From NCBI GenBank assembly GCA_024695285.1, contig JAILIM010000092.1, positions 1 to 20,916 on the forward strand: a stretch of DNA of 20,916 nucleotides, given 5' to 3'. This stretch comes from Bacteroidales bacterium (GTDB lineage Bacteria > Bacteroidota > Bacteroidia > Bacteroidales > UBA932). Below, in pieces: positions 14,618 through 20,916 of this stretch. The translations under genes were made by a program, and so were the position numbers. A model generated the notes under the pieces. It ran no database searches. It saw nothing but the letters and a program-made list of their open reading frames with translations, and was not told the DNA's origin. The stretch's first letter is position 1; every line of letters begins with the position of its first letter.

Positions 14618-17600
14618 TCAGAATTTAAGATTGACACCAAAAGACCAGGAACGGGGCTGGGGGATCCACATGCAGTCGAGGCCCATCTTGGTTGCGTTCA
14701 GCGAGGTGTTGACCTCCGGGTCGAGGAAGCGGAAGGGGCTGAAGAGCCACACGTTGTCACCCTGGACGTAGAAACGGAGTTTTTCAACGCCGATGCGCGA
14801 TGTGAGCCGTCTCGGCAAGGTGTAACCCAATGAGATGCTCCGGAGTCGCAGGTAGGAGGCATCATGCAGATACCGTGTGGTCTTGAACATCGTGGAGTTC
14901 CAGGTGTAACCGTAGATGGCTCGCGGAACGCTGTTGCTGGTTCCGGGGCCGGTCCAGCGGGCCAGGGCTTCCGATTCCTGGGCAGGCCAGTTACCGTTTC
15001 CGAGACGGAGACCGCCGGTCCAGTATTCATAGAGTTTGGCGCCATAGGAGAAGGTGAAGAAGATGCCGGCATCCCATCCTTTCCAGGTGAAACTGTTGCT
15101 GAAACCGCCGGTGAATTTCGGATTCGGCGATCCGACGAACTGGCTGTCGTCGGCCGACGTGATGTCGCCGTCAGGACCGTTGCCCTCCGGCCCGTTAACA
15201 TCTTCGTAGATGCAGTCGCCGGCCCGGACGCCGTAATTGTCATACAGATAGGTCGGAACCTCTTCGTCGCTTTGGTAGATTCCGTTCATCTTGATCAGGT
15301 AAAAAGCGCCGACTTCTTCGCCGACCTTCAAGGCATGATAATCATCGGTGCGGAGAATCTCGTCATCCCCGATCAGGGAAGTCAGTTTGTTGCGGACGAA
15401 GGAGATGTTGAAATCGCCCTTCCAGTGGAAGTCCCGTTTGCCGAGATTGCCGCCGATGGCCAGCTCAATACCCTTGTTGCGCATGGAACCGATGTTACAG
15501 GTATAATTGGTAAACCCGGTCGTTGCTGATACCGGCTTGCTGTAGAGCAGGTTGCGGGTGTCCTTCAGGAAGGCGTCGGCCGTGATGGTGAGGGCACCGG
15601 AGAAGAAGGACAGGTCCGTTCCAAAGTCATACTGGTCAGCCTTCTCCCATTCGAGATCGGGGTTTCCCTGGGTCATGACAGCCAGACCGTTCTGGTTCAA
15701 ATAGTTGTAGCCGCCGTTGGCCAGGGATTGGTAGGCGTAGGTACCGATGCCTCCCTGGTTGCCCGTCGCACCGTAGCTGGCGCGGATTTTAGCATTCGTT
15801 CCGTTCCATGTCCAGAAAGGCTCTTCAGACAGGTTCCATCCCAGCGAAACCGACGGGAAAAAACCGTAGCGGTGTTTGGGAGCGAATTTCGATGAACCGT
15901 CATAACGGGCGTTCACTGTAAGTAAATAGCGGTTTTTCCAGTTTAAGGTGAATCGCATCATGAAGGATTGCAAACCCCAGGTCGAAAGGCCGCTGGTCAC
16001 CTCCGGAAATTCTGCGGCGACGGAATTGACGTCAAAGGATTTGGAGGGAAAGCCCTGGCCTTTCTGCTTGGCCGTCGAGGTGTTATCCAACTGGAAGGAA
16101 TGGCCCAACATGGCATCGAAAGCCAAACCGCCGAAATCGTGATGGAAATCGAGGATGTTGTCGATGACGATGGAGGTAAAATCCTTTCTGGAATCAGTCA
16201 GCACACCTACGGAGTTGCCGTACATGTGGTCGGATGAAAAATAGACATGGTCTTCTGCCGCCATGAAATCACCGCCGAAACTGGTTTTGAAATGGAGATT
16301 CGGCGTGAAGTTGAACTTGGCATAGGCCGATCCGTAGGTCCGGTAGGTCTTGTTGTAAACCTTCTGCTCATTGATGGCCTGGAGCAGATTATAATGCAGC
16401 AGTTCCGCGTTGATGATGGTGTAGGAACCGTCTGGCTTGAAAGGTGTGTCCCAGGGGCGGTGCTCAAGACCGTGGGTCAGCATCGAAGTACCGATGGAAC
16501 CGTCCGGGACGCGGTTGGCATTCGTGTAATTGAAACTCAGATTGGCACCTACGGAGAGCCAGGGCTTGACGTCGCTGTTGACATTGGCTTTCACCGAGTA
16601 CTTTTCATACAGGCTGCCGATTCCGACTCCTTCGTTCTGTTTGGCATTCGCGGAAATATAATAATTGCCCGTATCAGAACCGCCGGAAACGGCGACGGAC
16701 GCGTTCCAGCTCTGGGCTACGCGAAAAACCATGTCGATCCAGTCAAACTGCGGCTTGCCGGGATAGGGATTCTCCAGCCGGGCAACGGCGCTGCCGGTTT
16801 GCAGATTGTAGTTGTCAATCGCTTCGTTCTGGACCTCGAGATACAGATCGGCATCGGCGACTTTCAGCTTGGACAGGTTGGGCAGCCAGCTTAATCCGTA
16901 GGATGCGTCGACGCTCAGTTTCGGTGCGCCTTTCGCTCCTTTCTTGGTGGTGATGATGATGACGCCGTTCGTGCCCCGGGAGCCGTAGATGGCGGCTGAG
17001 GCTGCATCTTTCAGGACCTGGACGGATTCGATGTCGGCCGGATTGATATCAGACAGGCCCGAAAGGGATTCTCCGCCGTAGGCTCCGGCATCTCCAGATG
17101 TGTTACTCATCGGAACGCCGTCAATCACATACAGCGGCTCGTTTCCTGCCGTCAGGGAGCCGATACCGCGGATACTTACGCGGGTCTTGCCGCCCGGGGT
17201 TCCGGAAGCTGCCGTTACGTTAACGCCGGGGATGCGGCCCTGAAGCATGGCATCCGGACTCAGCACCTGCCGTTCTCCTTCTTCGGAGGGCTTGTAGGTG
17301 GAGATGGCGGAGGTGATGTCGCGCCGCTGCATCGAGCCATAACCCACGACAACGGATTCTTCTATCATGATGGCGTCGTCAACGAGTTCGATTATGATGC
17401 CCTGGGTCCGGGTGCCAGTGGTGTAGGTGGCGTCTTTGTAGCCGAGCATGCTGATGACGAGCACGCTCCCTTTGACGGCCTCAATGGAAAAAGCACCGTC
17501 CACGGAAGAGATGACGGCCGTCCCGCTTCCTTGAACCTGAATGACGGCCCCGGCGAGCGGCCCGGCGCTGTCACGGACGATACCGGAGTACGTTTCAGGC

Positions 17601-17920
17601 GAGGAAGGGGGGGCAGTTCTCAGTTTTTCAACGATGAGGATAATCTTTCCGCTAATGCGCGCTTCAGCTCCGGTATCCTCCAGCAGAAGGCGCAGAACCT
17701 CGGAAAGGGGATTTCCGCTCGGGGTGGAAACCACCTTTCCCAGATCCAGCAGGTTTTCGTTGTACGCAATGGATAATCCGCTTTGTTGCTCAACGACGGC
17801 CAATGCCTTCGCCAGCGTCATCTGTTTCTGGGGAAACGAGACGACCGGTTCCTGGGCATGCACCGCCAAGCAAAGCAGAAGGCCCATCAGCGTACAGACA
17901 AGCAGTCTTGTCTTTCTCAT
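14618..17920 (-). CDS. SusC/RagA TonB-dependent transporter with STN signalling domain
   Basis: A 1100-residue outer-membrane importer. In order: signal peptide to about 23; STN domain about 30-98; CarboxypepD_reg-like domain about 112-180; a TonB-box-like segment and SusC mark ESVVVGYGS (189-197); plug domain to about 330 (SIRGIGSL, PLYVIDGVP, VLKDAASAAIYGSRGTNGVI); then the beta-barrel, ending in aromatic SWSFGVNLKF. The STN domain is the part that contacts a FecR anti-sigma factor, which fits the fecR gene 14 bases upstream. It works with the SusD encoded immediately downstream to import the released saccharide. Confidence 0.97.
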   Translation of the reverse strand: MRKTRLLVCTLMGLLLCLAVHAQEPVVSFPQKQMTLAKALAVVEQQSGLSIAYNENLLDLGKVVSTPSGNPLSEVLRLLLEDTGAEARISGKIILIVEKLRTAPPSSPETYSGIVRDSAGPLAGAVIQVQGSGTAVISSVDGAFSIEAVKGSVLVISMLGYKDATYTTGTRTQGIIIELVDDAIMIEESVVVGYGSMQRRDITSAISTYKPSEEGERQVLSPDAMLQGRIPGVNVTAASGTPGGKTRVSIRGIGSLTAGNEPLYVIDGVPMSNTSGDAGAYGGESLSGLSDINPADIESVQVLKDAASAAIYGSRGTNGVIIITTKKGAKGAPKLSVDASYGLSWLPNLSKLKVADADLYLEVQNEAIDNYNLQTGSAVARLENPYPGKPQFDWIDMVFRVAQSWNASVAVSGGSDTGNYYISANAKQNEGVGIGSLYEKYSVKANVNSDVKPWLSVGANLSFNYTNANRVPDGSIGTSMLTHGLEHRPWDTPFKPDGSYTIINAELLHYNLLQAINEQKVYNKTYRTYGSAYAKFNFTPNLHFKTSFGGDFMAAEDHVYFSSDHMYGNSVGVLTDSRKDFTSIVIDNILDFHHDFGGLAFDAMLGHSFQLDNTSTAKQKGQGFPSKSFDVNSVAAEFPEVTSGLSTWGLQSFMMRFTLNWKNRYLLTVNARYDGSSKFAPKHRYGFFPSVSLGWNLSEEPFWTWNGTNAKIRASYGATGNQGGIGTYAYQSLANGGYNYLNQNGLAVMTQGNPDLEWEKADQYDFGTDLSFFSGALTITADAFLKDTRNLLYSKPVSATTGFTNYTCNIGSMRNKGIELAIGGNLGKRDFHWKGDFNISFVRNKLTSLIGDDEILRTDDYHALKVGEEVGAFYLIKMNGIYQSDEEVPTYLYDNYGVRAGDCIYEDVNGPEGNGPDGDITSADDSQFVGSPNPKFTGGFSNSFTWKGWDAGIFFTFSYGAKLYEYWTGGLRLGNGNWPAQESEALARWTGPGTSNSVPRAIYGYTWNSTMFKTTRYLHDASYLRLRSISLGYTLPRRLTSRIGVEKLRFYVQGDNVWLFSPFRFLDPEVNTSLNATKMGLDCMWIPQPRSWSFGVNLKF

Positions 17921-17934
17921 AGGTCAGTTATGCT

Positions 17935-18852
17935 TTATTGAATAAAAATAGATTGGTCGGTATGCGTGTATTTCATGTGGGGGACAACGCCGCAGATGGC
18001 ATCCATCAGCTGGTCAACAGTTTCGCTGTGGACGAACCGGGCCGTGATGATGGCGTTGTCATATTTATCCGTGGAGAGATAGACCTGTACCCCGTAATGG
18101 CGTTCAACGACGCGGATGATGTCATGAATGGACGCGGAACGGAAATAGAGGTCTCCATCTGTCCAGGCCAGGGATTCTCTGGATTTTACGTTGGCTGTCG
18201 TGATGGCGCCGGTCGCGGGTTCATAGGAGAACTGCTGGTCCGCTTTCAATTCGACGATGCGTTCCGGAGAATAATTGGGCCAGACCGATATGGCGCCCCT
18301 GTTGAGGGTCGCCGTAACGCGGGGCGAATCAAAATAAGCGTTTACATTAAAACGGGTCCCGTGAACACGGACCGTAATATCTGAGGTCTGGACGTCAAAA
18401 GGAGATTCCAGGGAGGCCGTGACATCGAATACGGCTTCACCGGAAAGGAATACCCGGCGTTCTTTCCCGAAAGACTCTGGATAGATCAGCACGGACTGGG
18501 CGTTGAGGGTGACATGAGAGTGATCCGGGAGTTCCACGTCACGGGTTTCTCCGCAGGCAGTGGCACATTGCAGATAACGGACGGGCTCCGGTCCACCCGC
18601 CGCAGCGTTCCGTGCATATCGGATCGAGAAGAGCGGTACCAGGATTAAAGCCACTGCGGCGGCAACCGCCAGCAGGGACCGTCTCCAAAAAACGCGCTGT
18701 CTGCGATGCTGTTCTTTCAGATAGTATTCCATCGCGGAAGCCCTTGCCATTACCTCCTGGTAAGCGGCTTCTATTTCTTCCTGGGAGATAGAAGAACCGT
18801 CTATTTCATCCCATCCGGGAAAAAGACTTGTTTTCGCCATATTGTCATTCAT
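17935..18852 (-). CDS. FecR-type anti-sigma factor
   Basis: A 305-residue inner-membrane regulator. A cytoplasmic N-terminal part of about 58 residues would hold the sigma factor. One transmembrane helix follows (about 59-77, after WRR). The periplasmic FecR domain lies at about 100-195 (VELPDHSHVTLNAQS, GEAVFDV, HGTRFNVNAY), and a C-terminal DUF4974-like region at about 235-305 would touch the SusC STN domain. An alternative start at Met5 (18840) is possible. It lies 43 bases after the sigma gene and 14 before SusC. Confidence 0.95.
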   Translation of the reverse strand: MNDNMAKTSLFPGWDEIDGSSISQEEIEAAYQEVMARASAMEYYLKEQHRRQRVFWRRSLLAVAAAVALILVPLFSIRYARNAAAGGPEPVRYLQCATACGETRDVELPDHSHVTLNAQSVLIYPESFGKERRVFLSGEAVFDVTASLESPFDVQTSDITVRVHGTRFNVNAYFDSPRVTATLNRGAISVWPNYSPERIVELKADQQFSYEPATGAITTANVKSRESLAWTDGDLYFRSASIHDIIRVVERHYGVQVYLSTDKYDNAIITARFVHSETVDQLMDAICGVVPHMKYTHTDQSIFIQ

Positions 18853-18895
18853 TTGTTAATAAGACGAAAAAACAGAGCTTTACCCCCAAATCATT

Positions 18896-19438
18896 TTACA
18901 AAAAGACGGCGATGCAGGAAGAAATCTTGCGAAGTTCTTTCAGTACCGCGTTGATGTGGTTCTCAACGGTTTTCTTTGAGATCCCCAAGTCTTTGGCAAT
19001 CTGTTCGTTCGACATACCCTCCTTTCTGGAAAGTAAGAAGACCTCCCTGCGTTTATACGGCATACGGTCAACGGCTTTGTCGATTTGCAGCTGTCGTTCT
19101 TTGGCAAAATACTCTTCGTCCAGCGCGTATGTCTCAGGCGATTCCGTTGAATCGGTAAAAGGAATCCTGACCTTATGGGTCCGGCCGTAATCGATGGCGG
19201 CATTCCGACACATCTTATATATATATGCACCGGCAGAACGCAACTTGCCGAGAGAAGAACGGATCATCCAAAGCTTGACGAAAAGATTCTGGACCAGATC
19301 GTTCACATCTTCCTCGCTGTCAATCAGGCTCAGCATGAACGTTTTTGCCTTTGGATAATAATAGCCAAAGAACATACGGAAGGCGGTCTGGTCTCCTTCG
19401 GATATCCGTTTCAACAACTTTTCTTCGTCAGATAGCAT
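18896..19438 (-). CDS. ECF sigma factor (RpoE-like, Bacteroidetes FecI type)
   Basis: A 180-residue sigma-70 family factor. Region 2 covers about 10-88, with DLVQNLFVKLW at 48-58 for core and -10 contact. Region 4 covers about 115-172, with the helix-turn-helix SNEQIAKDLGISKKTVENHI. There is no sigma-3 region, as usual for ECF factors. It should direct transcription of the locus once released by the FecR protein encoded next to it. The promoter at 19466-19496 fits the housekeeping consensus, leaving a leader of roughly 20 bases. Confidence 0.95.
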   Translation of the reverse strand: MLSDEEKLLKRISEGDQTAFRMFFGYYYPKAKTFMLSLIDSEEDVNDLVQNLFVKLWMIRSSLGKLRSAGAYIYKMCRNAAIDYGRTHKVRIPFTDSTESPETYALDEEYFAKERQLQIDKAVDRMPYKRREVFLLSRKEGMSNEQIAKDLGISKKTVENHINAVLKELRKISSCIAVFL

Positions 19439-19465
19439 CTTTCAAAAGATGGATGAAAAAGCGCC

Positions 19466-19496
19466 GAAAGATAAATAAAATAGTTTAATTCTCCAA
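19466..19496 (-). promoter_or_regulatory. Putative promoter of the sigma-fecR-susCD operon
   Basis: On the minus strand TTG (19494-19496) is followed after 20 bases by TATCTTTC (19466-19473), one base off the Bacteroidetes -7 consensus TAnnTTTG and at the expected distance from a -33 TTG. The region between is AT-rich. The ECF sigma start codon lies 27 bases beyond. Confidence 0.55.
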
Positions 19497-19543
19497 TAAT
19501 GCCGGTCCCGTTCCGGGGCGGGGCATCGTGTAGATAGGGATTA

Positions 19544-19624
19544 TTACTTTCGTACGGCTGCGACGTAGATCAGCAGTACGATGTTCATCATCAGGGAGTA
19601 GAGGATGGCGGGAGTTTCCGAAAG
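19544..19624 (-). pseudogene. Possible 3' scrap of a membrane protein gene
   Basis: Between two in-frame stops the minus strand encodes 26 residues reading LSETPAILYSLMMNI, then VLLIYVAAVRK and a double TAA. It has the form of the last transmembrane helix and positively charged tail of a membrane protein, with no start region attached. It may be the remnant of a gene lost by rearrangement next to the operon. A chance frame is also possible; I do not recognise the parent family. Confidence 0.25.
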
Positions 19625-19765
19625 TTAAACGACGGTTTAGGGCGCGTGGGGCACTTTTTGTCGTTTACCCCTTGCTCTGGAAGGTGGGTAAACCGCACCA
19701 CTATGCCTTGGAGTGGTCTCTGAATGGGGTGAGTGCTGTTTAAGTTTCGGAAGAATGATGGTGGT
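19625..19765. repeat. Cluster of inverted repeats in the intergenic gap
   Basis: GTTTACCC (19663-19670) pairs perfectly with GGGTAAAC (19686-19693), with further CTT/AAG pairing inside. ACCACT (19697-19702) pairs with AGTGGT (19712-19717). AAACGAC (19627-19633) is also inverse to GTCGTTT (19660-19666), competing with the first stem. No gene is credible here: the open minus-strand frame across 19591-19899 is rich in Pro, Ser and Lys and simply crosses the repeats. This may be a dispersed intergenic repeat or a folded RNA. Confidence 0.5.
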
Positions 19766-19767
19766 AT

Positions 19768-19802
19768 GAGATTCTCTCGGTCCTGCGGACCTCGGAATGA
19801 CA
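19768..19802. repeat. REP-like palindromic repeat
   Basis: On the minus strand this reads TGTCATTCCGAGG, then a small palindrome (GGTCC-loop-GGACC, 19779-19791 on the plus strand) and CGAGAGAATCTC. The flanks TCATTCCGAG and GAATCTC match my memory of a dispersed intergenic repeat common in Bacteroidetes and related genomes. It should occur many times elsewhere in this genome. It carries no gene. Confidence 0.55.
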
Positions 19803-19822
19803 GTATGAGTGTTTGGGGGTGA

Positions 19823-20866
19823 TTAGTGTGAGACTTTTTTGAGGTATTCTTTTTCGGGGATTTGGGAGGAGTGGATGGCGTCTGCGATGGCAGCTTCAAT
19901 CAGCTTTGCGGAAATGGCGCCCACAGCGTCTATGCTGGCCGGAACTTTCTCCTCATCCGGGCCAATGGATACGGCATAAACCGTATCACCGTCTGCGGTG
20001 GTGAAGACAGGCACGATGCTACGAGCAAGACCCACAGAGGCCATATTGGCCAAGTGCTTAAGCTGAGCGGGAGTGAAGTCTCCATTTGTGAATACCGCTA
20101 CAAGAGTGGTGTTGGTGGTGCTTGTGAAAAGATTATTGCTTGTGGTCTTGATAAGAGTCTCATAGGAGTCTGCAAAAGAGGTACGGTCAGGATTGAGCAT
20201 TCCCGCAATCTTTTTACCATCCTCATATATATCTCCGTAGCTATTCAGCACCACGGCCACGCCAATCTGGAGTTTACCCATCTGGACTGCAGCGTAGCCA
20301 ATGCCGGACTTCTGTGCCTGTAGCATTCCTGCTGCTTTGCCCACCGTGGCGCCGGTACCAGCGCCCACGTTGCCGCTTATGGGATTATTCTTGGAAAATG
20401 AGGCCTTGCATGCTGCGTAGCCCATCTTTTCATCTGGACGCACTTTAGAGCTGCCGTAGCCAAGGTCATAAATACAGCTTTGGCACACGATGGGCACAAG
20501 AGCAATACCAGTATCATATCCAACTCCTTTTTCTTCCAGACAGCGAGCGACACCACTTGATGCCGCCAGTCCGTAGGCCGATCCACCTGAAAACACCAGC
20601 GCATTGAGCGGATGATTGCGCTCTGGCGCCAGAGTTTCAGTTTCTCTGGAAGCAGGTCCGCCGCCAAAAACTTCTACTGCTGCGCATCCTGGCTCTGTAA
20701 AGCGGAACACGGTAACGCCTTTTGAAGCTTTGTCATTCTGTGCATTTCCCACGCTTACACCATTAAGTGAAGAGAAGGGGATAGTCTTCATTTCCTGAGC
20801 CTGTCCGTTTGCAGAAAAGCAGAATAAAACCGATGCCAGAATAAGGCTTATGTGAATCTTTTTCAT
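19823..20866 (-). CDS. Secreted P1/DmpA-family (S58) peptidase
   Basis: A 347-residue member of the self-cleaving P1 peptidase family (L-aminopeptidase/D-esterase, NylC-like), an Ntn-hydrolase fold. The signal peptide is MKKIHISLILASVLF to about residue 24, with no good lipobox, so it is exported. Family marks: LNALVFSGGSAYGL (88-101), GNVGAGTGATVGK (165-177), VVLNSYGDI, then TNTTLVAVFTNGDF and GLARSI, and DGDTVYA near 292-298. By analogy with NylC, autocleavage would occur between Asn252 and Thr253, with Thr253 as nucleophile. It probably cleaves N-terminal residues or amides of peptides. It is separated from the sigma gene by 384 bases and has a different, less GC-rich base use, so it is not part of the glycan locus. 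Confidence 0.9.
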   Translation of the reverse strand: MKKIHISLILASVLFCFSANGQAQEMKTIPFSSLNGVSVGNAQNDKASKGVTVFRFTEPGCAAVEVFGGGPASRETETLAPERNHPLNALVFSGGSAYGLAASSGVARCLEEKGVGYDTGIALVPIVCQSCIYDLGYGSSKVRPDEKMGYAACKASFSKNNPISGNVGAGTGATVGKAAGMLQAQKSGIGYAAVQMGKLQIGVAVVLNSYGDIYEDGKKIAGMLNPDRTSFADSYETLIKTTSNNLFTSTTNTTLVAVFTNGDFTPAQLKHLANMASVGLARSIVPVFTTADGDTVYAVSIGPDEEKVPASIDAVGAISAKLIEAAIADAIHSSQIPEKEYLKKVSH

Positions 20867-20916
20867 GACTTGTTTGAAGTTAAGTTTAGTGGCCGATATG
20901 TAGTTAGTAGGCCAAA
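20867..20916. other. Upstream region of the peptidase gene, cut by the window edge
   Basis: Fifty bases before the peptidase start. No -7 match and no clear Shine-Dalgarno is seen; CAAACAAG precedes the ATG, as is common in Bacteroidetes leaders. GGCC occurs at 20896 and 20911 but forms no convincing stem. Confidence 0.3.

Noticed and set aside
19591..19899. Minus-strand frame of 102 codons across the intergenic gap
   Set aside because: It is low-complexity (Pro, Ser, Lys), overlaps the peptidase 3' end and runs through palindromic repeats, with no domain or ribosome site.
1..20916. CRISPR arrays, insertion sequences, integrases or rRNA genes
   Set aside because: No regularly spaced direct repeats, transposase or integrase motifs or rRNA signatures were seen on either strand.

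Overview
The window looks like Bacteroidota DNA, most likely order Bacteroidales. It carries a SusC/SusD pair with its own ECF sigma and FecR anti-sigma factors. It encodes many outer-membrane lipoproteins with Bacteroides-type signal peptides. Several intergenic sites match or nearly match the Bacteroidetes -7 element TAnnTTTG. Shine-Dalgarno sequences are present in front of only some genes. All convincing protein genes lie on the minus strand, so the region reads from right to left. The genus cannot be named from the sequence alone.

Layout, in transcription order. A secreted P1/DmpA (S58) peptidase (19823-20866) stands apart at the right edge. Then comes a gap of about 380 bases (19439-19822) with inverted repeats, a REP-like repeat and a possible gene scrap. 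A putative promoter at 19466-19496 opens a polysaccharide-utilisation-type locus: ECF sigma factor, FecR, STN-containing SusC, a short SusD, a NAGPA-type phosphodiester glycosidase, two IPT/TIG-NHL lipoproteins, an endonuclease/exonuclease/phosphatase (EEP) lipoprotein, and an 895-residue lipoprotein fusing a fimbrillin-like module, an NHL propeller and a second EEP domain. From SusC to this point the genes are 2-14 bases apart or overlap by ATGA. A 17-bp tandem duplication follows, then a 48-codon small gene whose stop overlaps the start of another fimbrillin-like/NHL lipoprotein. A strong GC hairpin with a U-rich tail (3499-3524) separates this from an SGNH (GxDLY-type) esterase and a GH3 glycosidase, and the GH3 gene has a possible promoter element of its own. 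An AT-rich terminator at 275-294 closes the unit.

Working together: the SusC STN domain, FecR and the sigma factor form a trans-envelope signalling chain that should switch the locus on when substrate passes SusC/D. SusD and four NHL propeller lipoproteins are candidate surface binding proteins. The hydrolases (phosphodiester glycosidase, two EEP phosphoesterases, a GDSL esterase, one GH3) suggest a glycan or glycolipid with phosphodiester and acyl decorations. This substrate is inferred from enzyme classes only. The most notable points are the four propeller lipoproteins with interchangeable N-terminal modules, the propeller-EEP fusion beside a free EEP, and the overlapping small gene. The left edge (1-124) holds an unidentified structured RNA candidate and a plus-strand terminator.
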